This document shows, piece by piece, positions 24,842-35,488 of a DNA stretch of 64,000 nt (positions are counted from its first letter, which is position 1; each line of letters starts with the position of its first letter). The stretch covers positions 1 to 64,000 of the forward strand of contig JAFXHJ010000006.1 in NCBI GenBank assembly GCA_017536445.1, in the 5' to 3' direction. The notes beneath the pieces are model-generated. The model saw nothing but the letters and a program-made list of their open reading frames with translations, was not told the DNA's origin and ran no database searches. Made by a program: the position numbers and the translations under genes. This DNA is from Clostridia bacterium. Its GTDB lineage: Bacteria > Bacillota > Clostridia > TANB77 > CAG-465.

Positions 24842-26524
24842 ATGGCAAAAGAAACTATTGTAGAGGAATCTCAAGATTTCAAAGACGATTTTTTCAAACA
24901 ATTAAAAAATTCTGTTATACCAACAGAACCAGAAATGGGTGGTAACAAAACAGACAGATTGGCGGATCTCTTAGCAAGAAAGGAACAACTTGCGAGAGCT
25001 TTAGATGAGGAAACTGACTCAATAAAGAAAATGACTTTAAGAAACGAAATTGCTGAAGTTGAAGCAGAAATAGGTAAAATAAAAGGGCTAGACGAACTAG
25101 ATGAACAAGAAACTGCTGAAGAAGATTTAGATGATGATGCTAAAAAAGCAGATGAAGATAAAGCAAAAGAAGCAGAAGAACAAGATTTAGCAGCTAAAGA
25201 GCAAAAAGAAAGAGAAGAAGCAGAAAAGAAACAAAGAGAAGCAAGAAGCTTAGCTTTAAGAGAGCAATACCACGAAGCTTTAGTTGCATTATATAATCAT
25301 AAGGTTGTAAGTGCAGAAGAAGCAAAAGCAGCTCAACTTTCTATGATTTCAAAAGATGCATTTGAACGCGAACTTCAACTAGAATCAGAAATGTATAGAC
25401 TTAGAGATGAATATTTATCTTTAGGGAATGAAGATCCATATACAGAACTTAGAACAGAATTAATAAAAAAAGAAAGAATAGCAGTAGACCCAATGGAAGC
25501 AGTCATTAGAAAAGATGCAAGAGAATTTGCAAAGTTTCAAAAAGAAATAGTGGAACTAGATGCGCAAATTGCAGAAATAGATAGACAAATTGCAGATGAA
25601 CAAATGACGGAAGGTGTAGCAGAAAAATTAAGACAGGAAAGGGTAGAAATAGAAGCAAAAAAGAGTGCAACTGTAAAAAGAGCTACTGTGTTAAAAGAAA
25701 AATTAACACCTATTGTAGCAGAAAAGGCAAGACGTTCAGAAGCAAGAGTAGAATTGGACGCTAAATTAGTAGAAACATTTAGTACGGAAGATAGTAAGAA
25801 CTATCAATATCAACAAAAGCAAGCAAATACAATAACCAAAAACACTGAACAAGGTTTAAGACAAGAATATAGACATTTAAATGAAAGAATTAATAAGAGA
25901 GAAGATCGTATAGTAGAACTAAAAGAACAATTAAGCAGAACTCCAATAGATGATTTTGAAGGAAGATTAAATATATTGGCAGAATTGGATAGAGAAGCAA
26001 CATTACTACAAGCAGATAGAGATTCTAGAACGGATTTAAAACGTAAAGATAAATTAACACCAGAACAAAGAGCGAAGAAAGCAAAAGAACGTGAAGAAGA
26101 AATTGAAACAAGAGCAGAAGACTTTTATAAAGCAACAGATGATACAAGAGACCTTGTAAGAGCGCAAAACAAATTTATAGGTGAAGATGTAGTTGCAAAT
26201 CCAGTAAAAAACACAGTAACAGAACCAAGCGAAAGAAATATAAAAACTGTAGCAGCAACACATGCTATTATAGCTGGTGGCCCAAATGATTCTTTATCTA
26301 AAAATTATTTAGAATATCAATCGACAAAACAAATACTTATAGCAACAGCAGATGAAGAAGTTACACCGTCTGTAATACCTGGATTAGAAGATAAGGTTGT
26401 AAATATAGAGGATGTTGAGGAGGCTCAAAAATATCTAGAGCAGAACGATGAACTAGCTAGAGCAAACGAAGAATTATTAAGACAACAGAAGCAAGTAGAA
26501 GAAAGAACAGCAGATATAGATTAG
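24842..26524 (+). CDS. long charged coiled-coil protein of unknown function
   Basis: A 560-residue protein made almost wholly of Glu/Lys/Arg/Gln-rich heptads (about residues 35-440), with no signal peptide, membrane helix or visible catalytic motif. A shorter less regular segment (about 440-520) contains ATHAIIAGGPNDS and KQILIATADEEVTPSVIPG. The start follows GAGGAGG. The gene lies between queA and tgt with short gaps, so it is transcribed with them, though the queuosine pathway needs no such protein. Codon use is host-like. It could be a structural or scaffold protein; no homologue is recognised. Confidence 0.65.
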   Translation: MAKETIVEESQDFKDDFFKQLKNSVIPTEPEMGGNKTDRLADLLARKEQLARALDEETDSIKKMTLRNEIAEVEAEIGKIKGLDELDEQETAEEDLDDDAKKADEDKAKEAEEQDLAAKEQKEREEAEKKQREARSLALREQYHEALVALYNHKVVSAEEAKAAQLSMISKDAFERELQLESEMYRLRDEYLSLGNEDPYTELRTELIKKERIAVDPMEAVIRKDAREFAKFQKEIVELDAQIAEIDRQIADEQMTEGVAEKLRQERVEIEAKKSATVKRATVLKEKLTPIVAEKARRSEARVELDAKLVETFSTEDSKNYQYQQKQANTITKNTEQGLRQEYRHLNERINKREDRIVELKEQLSRTPIDDFEGRLNILAELDREATLLQADRDSRTDLKRKDKLTPEQRAKKAKEREEEIETRAEDFYKATDDTRDLVRAQNKFIGEDVVANPVKNTVTEPSERNIKTVAATHAIIAGGPNDSLSKNYLEYQSTKQILIATADEEVTPSVIPGLEDKVVNIEDVEEAQKYLEQNDELARANEELLRQQKQVEERTADID

Positions 26525-26532
26525 AAAGGTAG

Positions 26533-27708
<1,176 letters not shown>

Positions 27709-27717
27709 GAGTAGTTT

Positions 27718-29277
27718 ATGAAAAGCAAAAAAAGCGAGAAGAATATAATAAATACAATAATAAAAAGCATAGTAGCTGTTATTGTTTTTGTTCTTCAAAT
27801 ATTAGTTTTCTATTTTATGTATATGAGAGGTATAGCATTTGCTAATACTTTTACTATAGGCTCTGTAATATTACAATTAATACTTGTTTTATACCTACTT
27901 AATGGTAAGGGTAAGTTAGTATATAAAATACCTTGGTTAATATTTATAATGTTCTTTCCTGTAGCAGGTACAGTAATATACATATTATCTGGTGAAAGAA
28001 CGGTAAATAGAAAACTAAAAAAAGCTAGAGAAATAACACTAGCAAATTCACATCATTTATTTGATTCTGATGAAGATGTGTTAAAGGAGATAAAAGCTGA
28101 AGTAGAAGATACAGATACACCAAAACAAGTAAATCTTTTAAGAAAATTAACTAATTATCCTGTAAGACGAAATGAAGGATTAGAATATTATGAAATAGGT
28201 GAAAAATGTTTTGATGCTATTTTAGATGATATGGAAAAAGCAGAAAAATATATACTTATAGAATACTTTATTTTAGCTAAAGGAAAGCTTTGGGATAAAA
28301 TATATAATATTATAGAACAAAAATTAAAACAAAAAGTTAAGGTTATAATAATTGCTGATGGTTGGGGCTCTGTTTTAAGATATCCAACAAAACAAATGAA
28401 AGAATTAGAAGAACTTGGAGCGATAGTTAAAAAATATAATCCAATAAGATTTGGTATAAACCATTATATAAATTATAGAGACCATAGAAAAATAGTGGTT
28501 ATAGATGGAACTATAGGCTATACAGGTGGAGTTAATGTCGCAGATGAATATGTTAACGAGCAACAAAGATTTGGGCATTGGAAAGATACAGGAGTTAAAA
28601 TTATTGGTAAACCAGTAGAAAACCTTGTAATAGCTTTCCTTAAGATATTTGAACTTGTTCAAAAAGAAACACCAGATTATAAATGGTTTTTAGATAATAA
28701 AAAAGACCATGAAGTAAAGGAAAATAAAAATGGCTATTTAATGTTCTTTACGGATGGACCAGATAATAAGAAAAATCCAAGTGAAAATATACATATTTCT
28801 ATGATAAATGCTGCAAAAGAATACATATACATATATACTCCATACTTTATTGCAAGCCAAGAGCTACTTGGAGCAATATTAAATGCAGCAAACAGTGGAA
28901 TAGATGTAAGAATAATAACACCATCACATCCAGACAAGTGGTATGTTCATATGACAACTAGAAGTTATTACGAAATATTGCTTGAAGCAGGTGTTAAGGT
29001 TTACGAATATTTACCGGGTTTCTTGCACGCCAAGTCATTTATAACGGATGATAATGCCGCGGTAATAGGAAGTATAAATTTAGACTACAGAAGTATGAAC
29101 TTAAATTTTGAATGCGGTGTTTGGATGCATGATACAGGGATAGAAAAAGATATCAAAGAAGATTTCATAAATACAATGAAACTAAGTAAAGAAATAACTT
29201 TAGAAGAAGTAAAAAAGAAAAATATATTTGTGAAGATTATAGAAGCAATACTAAAAACATTTGCTCCTATGCTGTAA
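27718..29277 (+). CDS. cls: cardiolipin synthase (PLD superfamily)
   Basis: A 519-residue membrane enzyme that joins two phosphatidylglycerols to form cardiolipin. There are two or three N-terminal helices (residues 15-40, 45-62, 70-88), then two PLD domains with HKD motifs: YRDHRKIVVIDGTIGYTGG (about 258-276) and FLHAKSFITDDNAAVIGS (about 436-453). Length is typical. The start is 9 bases after tgt, with AGGAG. It belongs with pssA in the window to phospholipid synthesis. Confidence 0.95.
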   Translation: MKSKKSEKNIINTIIKSIVAVIVFVLQILVFYFMYMRGIAFANTFTIGSVILQLILVLYLLNGKGKLVYKIPWLIFIMFFPVAGTVIYILSGERTVNRKLKKAREITLANSHHLFDSDEDVLKEIKAEVEDTDTPKQVNLLRKLTNYPVRRNEGLEYYEIGEKCFDAILDDMEKAEKYILIEYFILAKGKLWDKIYNIIEQKLKQKVKVIIIADGWGSVLRYPTKQMKELEELGAIVKKYNPIRFGINHYINYRDHRKIVVIDGTIGYTGGVNVADEYVNEQQRFGHWKDTGVKIIGKPVENLVIAFLKIFELVQKETPDYKWFLDNKKDHEVKENKNGYLMFFTDGPDNKKNPSENIHISMINAAKEYIYIYTPYFIASQELLGAILNAANSGIDVRIITPSHPDKWYVHMTTRSYYEILLEAGVKVYEYLPGFLHAKSFITDDNAAVIGSINLDYRSMNLNFECGVWMHDTGIEKDIKEDFINTMKLSKEITLEEVKKKNIFVKIIEAILKTFAPML

Positions 29278-29299
29278 TTAAAATAAAATAATATAATAA

Positions 29300-29328
29300 A
29301 AATATATTAAATAACTTAATCATATAAT
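29300..29328 (+). promoter_or_regulatory. possible sporulation-type promoter of dpaA
   Basis: CATATAAT (29321-29328), with ATATAT about 13 bases before it, resembles mother-cell sigma-E/K elements more than sigma-A. Sporulation control of dipicolinate synthase is known in Bacillus. Weak evidence. Confidence 0.35.
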
Positions 29329-29344
29329 CTACAGAGGTGGATTT

Positions 29345-30181
29345 ATGGTTAAGTTATATTTTTTAGGTTTAGATAAAAGAAGTATATATCTTAAAGAATT
29401 GTATGAGGAAGAAATAGAAAAGAAGAAAGATAAAGAAGAATATATAATTACAGATGTATTAGAAGAAGCAAATGTAGTAATTCTTCCGATACCATTTACT
29501 AAAGATAGAGTGCATATTTTAGGTGAGGGAATAGAAATATTACCATTTATTAAAAAGTGTACAGGTAAACTAGTAATAGGAGGGGCGCTAAGCGCTTTCA
29601 CAGACGAATTTAAGGCTTCAAATGTTGAGTGCATAGATTTAATGGAACAAGATAGTATAGCACTTTTAAATGCCATTCCTACAGCAGAGGGAGCTATAGC
29701 AAAAGCAATGGAATATACGGATATAGTACTTCATAAAAGTAATGTGCTAGTGTTAGGATTTGGTAGAGTTGGAAAGATACTTGCACATAAATTAAAAGGG
29801 TTGGATGCAAATGTATTTTGTGAGGCAAGGAAGAAAAAAGACCTTGCACATGCTAACGCTTTAGGGTATAATGTAGTTAAATTAGAAGAATTGGATAATG
29901 TACTAGGGAATATAGATATAATATTTAGTACAATACCAAAAGAAATATTAAAGGAAGACTATCTAAAGTTACTTAAAAAAGATGCGGTAATAATAGACCT
30001 TGCATCTAGTCCTGGTAGTGTAGATTATATGGCTGCAAGAAAATATAATATAGATGCGCATTTAGAATTAGGTTTACCATCTAAAGTAGCGCCAAAGTCT
30101 GCTGCTATATACTTAAAAGAAGAGATAGATAGTATCTTAGAACATAGATTTAATAATACAAACAGTGAATTAGGGGGATAA
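29345..30181 (+). CDS. dpaA: dipicolinate synthase subunit A
   Basis: A 278-residue protein of the SpoVFA type, which oxidises dihydrodipicolinate to dipicolinic acid, the spore-core stabiliser. The Rossmann motif VLVLGFGRVGK is at about residues 136-146, with EARKKKDLAHANALGY as the cofactor-selecting segment and IIDLASSPGSVDY later, all as in DpaA. Length is near that of Bacillus DpaA. The flavoprotein partner DpaB is not next to it: uppP begins two bases after the stop. The partner may be encoded elsewhere. Confidence 0.88.
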   Translation: MVKLYFLGLDKRSIYLKELYEEEIEKKKDKEEYIITDVLEEANVVILPIPFTKDRVHILGEGIEILPFIKKCTGKLVIGGALSAFTDEFKASNVECIDLMEQDSIALLNAIPTAEGAIAKAMEYTDIVLHKSNVLVLGFGRVGKILAHKLKGLDANVFCEARKKKDLAHANALGYNVVKLEELDNVLGNIDIIFSTIPKEILKEDYLKLLKKDAVIIDLASSPGSVDYMAARKYNIDAHLELGLPSKVAPKSAAIYLKEEIDSILEHRFNNTNSELGG

Positions 30182-30183
30182 CA

Positions 30184-31014
30184 ATGACAATTATACAAGC
30201 GATAATACTTGGTATTGTGCAAGGAATTACAGAATTCTTTCCAATATCTAGTTCAGCACATTTAATAGCATATAGATTTTTTATGAACATAGAGTGGGAT
30301 AAGGCAACTGAGATAGTAATAGATACAGCGCTACACTTTGGAACACTTCTTGCAATTGGAATATACTTCTTTAAGGATTTTATAAAGATGTTTATGGAAT
30401 GCTATAAGTTTAAAGGAAAAGATGGAAAGAAGAGTTTTAACAACCTTAAACAAGAAGGTAAAATCTTTTGGTTTATTGTAATAGGTTCAGTACCTGCTGC
30501 AATAATAGGGTTATTATTTAAGAAATTAACAGAACCAATAAGAGAAAATATAATAGTAATTGGTATTGCTTTAGCGGTAATGGGAGTAATACTATACTTT
30601 GTAGATAAGAAATGTAAAAAAGAAACTACAATGGAAAACTTAACATTAAAACAAGCAGTATTAATTGGTTCAAGCCAAGTGTTAGCAGCCTTAGTTCCAG
30701 GTTTCTCAAGAAGTGGAACAACAATGACGGTGGCAAGAGCTACAAAGATGGAAAGAGAATCTGCAGCTAAATTTTCATTCCTTTTAGGAGCACCAGCGAT
30801 AGCAGGAGCAGCGCTACTTGCATTTGTAGAAGATTTTAGTTTGGCAATGTTAAATTTCCCGTTTGTGTTAGCAGTGTTAGTATCGTTTGTTGTAGGATTA
30901 ATAGCAATAAAAACATTAATGGAAATAGTAAAGAAAATAGGATATGAAGTATTTGCAATATATAGAGTACTTCTTGGTGTAGCGTTAATAGTTACATATT
31001 TAGTAAGACTTTAA
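30184..31014 (+). CDS. uppP: undecaprenyl-diphosphatase
   Basis: A 276-residue polytopic membrane enzyme (BacA family) that recycles the lipid carrier for peptidoglycan synthesis. Signatures: GITEFFPISSSAHL (residues 14-27, with the catalytic Glu) and LVPGFSRSGTTMT (residues about 172-184). About eight hydrophobic helices. The start is 2 bases after dpaA and its ribosome-binding site overlaps the dpaA stop, so the two are translationally coupled. Overproduction gives bacitracin resistance in other bacteria. Confidence 0.96.
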   Translation: MTIIQAIILGIVQGITEFFPISSSAHLIAYRFFMNIEWDKATEIVIDTALHFGTLLAIGIYFFKDFIKMFMECYKFKGKDGKKSFNNLKQEGKIFWFIVIGSVPAAIIGLLFKKLTEPIRENIIVIGIALAVMGVILYFVDKKCKKETTMENLTLKQAVLIGSSQVLAALVPGFSRSGTTMTVARATKMERESAAKFSFLLGAPAIAGAALLAFVEDFSLAMLNFPFVLAVLVSFVVGLIAIKTLMEIVKKIGYEVFAIYRVLLGVALIVTYLVRL

Positions 31015-31031
31015 TTAGGAGGTAACTAAAG

Positions 31032-31874
31032 ATGAGTATAGTAGATGTAAAACAAATAGTAGAAAACAAAAAAGTAAAATTAAAAAGAGAAATATTAGAT
31101 TTAAGAGATAAAGGAATAGTTCCTAAACTTGCAGTTATACTTGCAAATGATTCGGATGCATCAAGAGTATATGTAGGAAGAAAAAGAAAACTTTGTCACG
31201 AACTAGGTATAGAAGAAACAGAATACCTTTTCGATGAAAAAGTAACTACAGATAATATATTAAAAGTAATAACTAAATTAAACAATGATCCGGAAGTAGA
31301 TGGAATACTTGTTCAATTACCATTATTTAAACATCTAGATGAATCTAGAATAATAGATAGTATAGTTCCAGAAAAAGACGTAGATGGTTTCTCTGCTATA
31401 AATGTTGGTAGACTATATCAAGGTAAAGATGAAATAGTTCCATGTACTCCAAAAGGTGTTCTAACAATATTAAAAGAATTAGAACCAGAACTAAAAGGAA
31501 AGAACGCAGTAGTAGTTGGACGTTCACAAATAGTTGGAAAGCCAATGGCAGCGTTATTATTAAATGAGAATATGACAGTAACAATATGTCACTCGGCTAC
31601 AACTAATCTTCCAGAACATACAAGAACAGCAGATGTACTTGTAGTAGCAACTGGAATACCTCATTTAATTAAAGAAAATATGGTTAAAGAGGGAGCTATA
31701 GTAATTGATGTTGGAATGACTAGAGTAAAAGAAAAATTAGTTGGAGATGTAGACACAGAAAATGTAGAAAAAGTTGCAAAATATGTAACACCAGTTCCTG
31801 GTGGAGTAGGACTTACTACAGTATATAGCTTAGCAGAAAATGTAGTAGAAATAGCTAAGAATAGAAAGAAATGA
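31032..31874 (+). CDS. folD: methylenetetrahydrofolate dehydrogenase / cyclohydrolase
   Basis: A 280-residue bifunctional enzyme interconverting 5,10-methylene- and 10-formyl-tetrahydrofolate. Motifs: VDGILVQLPLFKHLDE, EKDVDGFSAINVGRL, VVGRSQIVGKPMAALLL (NAD(P) loop) and PVPGGVGLTTVYSLAENVVE at the end. Catalytic residues Tyr/Lys are in SRVYVGRKRK. Full length. The start follows AGGAGGTAAC. A strong bidirectional terminator closes the run that began at ung. Confidence 0.97.
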   Translation: MSIVDVKQIVENKKVKLKREILDLRDKGIVPKLAVILANDSDASRVYVGRKRKLCHELGIEETEYLFDEKVTTDNILKVITKLNNDPEVDGILVQLPLFKHLDESRIIDSIVPEKDVDGFSAINVGRLYQGKDEIVPCTPKGVLTILKELEPELKGKNAVVVGRSQIVGKPMAALLLNENMTVTICHSATTNLPEHTRTADVLVVATGIPHLIKENMVKEGAIVIDVGMTRVKEKLVGDVDTENVEKVAKYVTPVPGGVGLTTVYSLAENVVEIAKNRKK

Positions 31875-31875
31875 T

Positions 31876-31919
31876 AAAAATATTCCCCTAAGATTTAATC
31901 CTTAGGGGAATATTTTTTA
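31876..31919. terminator. bidirectional intrinsic terminator
   Basis: ATATTCCCCTAAG / CTTAGGGGAATAT with flanking A and T runs, between folD and the convergent TraG-like gene. Confidence 0.92.
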
Positions 31920-34334
31920 TTCTTGTTTATTATCACCAGTATCAATTACAATATCAAAATCGTTTGGGTTATTAAAATCAAATGATTGAACTGCTGGTTG
32001 ATCATCTGTATCTACTATTGGACTAGTTAAATCATCATTTTCTTTTATAACAGATGAATAGCTATTAGTAGTTACTGAGTCTGCATCGCTAAATATGTTG
32101 TCATCATCTTCATCTAATATACTTGATGATGCGTTTGATGTAAGTGGTTTGTTTATCATAAACTTTTCAAAGTTGTACATATAAGCTGGATGTTTTTGTT
32201 TGTATTTATCTTCAAGGAAATCAACTTTACCTTCACCGAAAATACTATTTCCATTATCAAGCTTAGTTTTGTAGTAAATTGCTCCAAATTTATGTTCAGC
32301 AATTTTATGAACTTTGAATCTTTCTTTGTCTTTAAGTGCAACAGATTTTTTAGCTTTAAAGTTATCTGTTGGATCAAAGCTTGAAGACATATCTACTTTC
32401 TTAGTCATACCGAATGCTTTGTTCCAGTATTCACTATCTTCAGGTACTGTATCACCAAATACGATTTGAGTTTTTGTATTGGCAAGTACAACTTGTCTAT
32501 AATATTCAAATCCTTTATTCTTTTCAAGTTGTGATAAGTTTTGTATTGCTATTGTAGCACCACATCTATATTTTCTAAATAGTGTGAACATTACTTCTGT
32601 ATCCTTGTTGATGTATTCAGGGAATTCATCAATGTATAAGAAGTGAGGTATACGAGAATCTTCAGAACCTGCTCTTCTTAAAACTGCATCTTGGAATTGT
32701 AGTATGAAGAACATACCAAATGCTTTAGAAGCAATCATACCAAGCTCACCTTTTCTAGAACATGCTGTAATAACTTTACCTTCTTTTAATGCAGTATCAA
32801 AGTCTATTACATTTGTTCTACCACAAAGAGCTTTCTTAATACCAGGATGTCTTAATAAGTTGTTTAATTGAGTTATAGCACCGTACAAGTATCTTTCGGT
32901 ATCTTTTCTACCACTACCTCTTGTACCAGGTATTTCAAAACCATTTATATTTAATGTTGGTTTATAGAAGTTCTTTTCAAAGTATGCAATAAGTAGTTTA
33001 TACTTTTCTGCAAGCTCTGGAATTTTCTTCATGTCTTCTGTCATTTCTTCAACTTTATCAAAGTTGTATAACATATCTAACACATCTTCAAGTGATGGTA
33101 ATGCACCGTTGTTAAGTCTTGGATACATTTCTTTAAGAAGTATAGATAAGTTTTGGAATGCGTCTGAAGTTAAGTTAGCAAAGAATGCTTCTTCTTTAGC
33201 GCCTTCACTTTGTTGCATAGATTTTAATACGTCTGCTATTATTGATGCAACCTTAGCTGGATCAGGAATAGCGAATGGATTCATACTTAATGTGTGTTCT
33301 GGATCTGCTGGGTCAATTGTTAACACTTCGATATCAAAGTTTTTAGCTACATTTGTAAAGTTAGTTACATATGAACCATCGTTTTCAACAACTGTAACAC
33401 CAACACCTCTATAAACCACTTCACCAGTTTCGCTGTTCTTATATAGTATTACATCTTTTAATTCAGAATAGAATTCTTTTTCGTGTCCTTTTTTAGGTTG
33501 TAAGTAATTTAAGCTAAAGTTTAAGTTGATGAATTCGTTAGAGTAAGGTCCTTCAATATATGCTATACCTTTCTTTAATAATCCATAACCTAGTTTTTTA
33601 GAATATTCACGTAAGAAATATTTCTTTTCAAGGTCTCTAGCACTCATTGGTAATAATACCATTGCAGTTTTACCTGTACCAGTAGCACCCTGTACAAGTG
33701 TAGATTCCATTCTTTTCTTTTCCGGAACTACGACTGGTTTTAATGTTTCTATATCTTTACATATAATATTTTCACAAGTAAATATTCCTTTATCTGATTT
33801 AGGTTTAGCTACTTTCATACCACAAAAACCAACTACACCTTTGTTAATGTCGTCATCTCTTAATACTAGTAAAGCATAATCTACATAGCTAAATAGAGAA
33901 ATAAACGGAATAACAAAACATAATGTTTTAAGTGCTGGCCCAAACAATTCGGGATACTCTGTTATTAATAAACTGTAATTAGGCATTTTTTCTAATATGG
34001 CCCAAACAATTTTATTAATATTAGTAATAATAAGTGAGTTTACTGTAGCCCCAAATAAAAATACTGCAACCAAGAACCATTTTATTCTTGCATCTTTACC
34101 AGAAATTAGCTTTGAGTTAACACCATAAGAATACCACAATACTGGACAAACTAAAGCCATCGCATAAAGTATTGGATCGGGATAATATGGTAATCTACCC
34201 TCCGGAACTACAAACAGAGTAAATGTTTGTACTATTATAAATGCAACGATTATCATGGTTAAGAAACCAAATATCGATGCGACAAATTTGTTTTGATCTT
34301 TTATTTTAAGTTTACTAAGAATGTTATATAACAA
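31917..34334 (-). CDS. VirD4/TraG-like coupling ATPase without neighbouring transfer genes
   Basis: An 805-residue membrane ATPase of the type IV secretion coupling-protein family. Four hydrophobic segments lie in the first 160 residues. Walker A is GATGTGKTAM (about residue 217), Walker B is PHFLYIDEFPEY (about 585), and the following MFTLFRKYRCGATIAIQNLSQLEK is the TraG/TraM-recognition region. An acidic low-complexity tail of about 90 residues is unusual. Such ATPases feed DNA or proteins to a type IV channel. No relaxase, VirB4 or channel gene is nearby; the gene lies between folD and pth with host-like codon use. The TTG start follows GGTGAT. Confidence 0.85.
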   Translation of the reverse strand: MLYNILSKLKIKDQNKFVASIFGFLTMIIVAFIIVQTFTLFVVPEGRLPYYPDPILYAMALVCPVLWYSYGVNSKLISGKDARIKWFLVAVFLFGATVNSLIITNINKIVWAILEKMPNYSLLITEYPELFGPALKTLCFVIPFISLFSYVDYALLVLRDDDINKGVVGFCGMKVAKPKSDKGIFTCENIICKDIETLKPVVVPEKKRMESTLVQGATGTGKTAMVLLPMSARDLEKKYFLREYSKKLGYGLLKKGIAYIEGPYSNEFINLNFSLNYLQPKKGHEKEFYSELKDVILYKNSETGEVVYRGVGVTVVENDGSYVTNFTNVAKNFDIEVLTIDPADPEHTLSMNPFAIPDPAKVASIIADVLKSMQQSEGAKEEAFFANLTSDAFQNLSILLKEMYPRLNNGALPSLEDVLDMLYNFDKVEEMTEDMKKIPELAEKYKLLIAYFEKNFYKPTLNINGFEIPGTRGSGRKDTERYLYGAITQLNNLLRHPGIKKALCGRTNVIDFDTALKEGKVITACSRKGELGMIASKAFGMFFILQFQDAVLRRAGSEDSRIPHFLYIDEFPEYINKDTEVMFTLFRKYRCGATIAIQNLSQLEKNKGFEYYRQVVLANTKTQIVFGDTVPEDSEYWNKAFGMTKKVDMSSSFDPTDNFKAKKSVALKDKERFKVHKIAEHKFGAIYYKTKLDNGNSIFGEGKVDFLEDKYKQKHPAYMYNFEKFMINKPLTSNASSSILDEDDDNIFSDADSVTTNSYSSVIKENDDLTSPIVDTDDQPAVQSFDFNNPNDFDIVIDTGDNKQE

Positions 34335-34360
34335 AAAATATCACCACTTTCATTTAAATC

Positions 34361-34389
34361 TTGTAAATAAACTTTTTCTGCTATATAAT
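34361..34389 (+). promoter_or_regulatory. promoter of pth
   Basis: TTGTAA (34361-34366), a 17-base spacer and TATAAT (34384-34389). Its -10 overlaps the -10 of the opposing promoter. Confidence 0.7.
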
Positions 34390-34415
34390 ATACTACAGAT
34401 TGAGTAAAAATTCAA
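34387..34415 (-). promoter_or_regulatory. promoter of the TraG-like gene
   Basis: On the minus strand TTGAAT (34410-34415), a 17-base spacer and TATATT (34387-34392), sharing three bases with the pth -10. Confidence 0.6.
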
Positions 34416-34453
34416 GTAAAAGTATCGAATTATGGTAGAAATGAGGTAAATTT

Positions 34454-34987
34454 ATGAAATGTATTATAGGACTAGGTAATATAGGCAAAGAGTACGAGTA
34501 TACTAGACATAATATGGGGTTTGTTATGCTAGATAAACTAGCTGAAAAAAATAATATAAAAATAGACAAAAAAATGAAAAAATATATTTATGGCGAAGGC
34601 AATATAAATGGAGAAAAGGTGTGCCTTGTAAAACCAACTACATATATGAATCTTAGTGGTGAAGCTATAGTAGAACTTATGAATTGGTACAAAATAGACA
34701 AAGAAGATATTGTAGTTATATATGATGATATAGATATTCCGTTTGGAGATGTAAGATATAGATTAAATGGAAGTGCTGGAACTCATAATGGAATGAGAAA
34801 TATTATAGCTATGATTAAAACAGAAGACTTTGCAAGAATAAGAGTAGGTATAGAAAATAGAAATGGTGTACCAATTCCACTTGTAGATTATGTTCTTCAA
34901 AGAATGAGTAAATATGAAATAAGAAAAATAGATGACGCTATATACAATATAGTAGAAGAAAATGCAAACAAGTTCTTGACAAAATAA
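34454..34987 (+). CDS. pth: peptidyl-tRNA hydrolase
   Basis: A 177-residue enzyme that frees tRNA from dropped-off peptidyl-tRNA. Family motifs: IIGLGNIGKEYEYTRHNMGFVMLD (residues 3-27, with catalytic His and substrate Asn), KPTTYMNLSG, DDIDIPFGDVRYR and GSAGTHNGMRNI. It is slightly shorter than the usual 185-195 residues but all motifs are present. The start follows GAGGT. The rplU promoter begins within its last codons. Confidence 0.96.
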   Translation: MKCIIGLGNIGKEYEYTRHNMGFVMLDKLAEKNNIKIDKKMKKYIYGEGNINGEKVCLVKPTTYMNLSGEAIVELMNWYKIDKEDIVVIYDDIDIPFGDVRYRLNGSAGTHNGMRNIIAMIKTEDFARIRVGIENRNGVPIPLVDYVLQRMSKYEIRKIDDAIYNIVEENANKFLTK

Positions 34988-35003
34988 ACACTTCGTGTTA
35001 AAA
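34975..35003 (+). promoter_or_regulatory. promoter of rplU-rpmA
   Basis: TTGACA (34975-34980, inside the end of pth), a 17-base spacer and TAAAAT (34998-35003). It leaves a leader of about 80 bases before rplU that could carry an L21-type autoregulatory structure; I did not fold it. Confidence 0.75.
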
Positions 35004-35091
35004 TATGAGGGTATTTAGTATGAATTGGGTTAAAAAGAGCAATAAGGCCACCTACATTCAGCTATAGCAAGCAAGAATTGGAGGAAAAGAA

Positions 35092-35448
35092 ATGTACGCA
35101 ATAATTGAAGCATGTGGAAAACAATACAAAGTTTCTGAAGGAGACATTGTTTTCATGGAAAGACTTGATGCAGAAGAAGGTAAAACAGTTACTTTTGATC
35201 AAGTATTACTAGTTTCTGACGATGCTAAAACAGAAGTTGGTGCACCAACTGTTAAAAATGCTAAAGTAACAGCAACTGTTATAGGTCATGGAAAAGGTAA
35301 AAAAGTAAGAGTGTTCAAATACAAAGCTAAGAAGAATGAAAGAAAAGTTAGAGGACACAGATGGTGCTACACTAAAGTTCAAATTGAAAAAATAGCAACT
35401 AAGGCACCAGCAAAAAAAGCTGAAGCTAAAGAAACAGTAGAAGCTTAA
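35092..35448 (+). CDS. rplU: 50S ribosomal protein L21
   Basis: A 118-residue ribosomal protein that binds 23S rRNA. It starts [18 protein letters not shown], and the C-terminal L21 signature is [25 protein letters not shown]. An Ala/Lys/Glu tail (residues 103-118) extends beyond the core. GGAGG precedes the start. It is followed after 40 bases by rpmA; the usual Firmicutes gene between them (prp/ysxB) is absent. Confidence 0.97.
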   Translation: MYAIIEACGKQYKVSEGDIVFMERLDAEEGKTVTFDQVLLVSDDAKTEVGAPTVKNAKVTATVIGHGKGKKVRVFKYKAKKNERKVRGHRWCYTKVQIEKIATKAPAKKAEAKETVEA

Positions 35449-35488
35449 TTAATTTAGAATTGATGTAAAGGAAGAGGAGTTGAGATAA

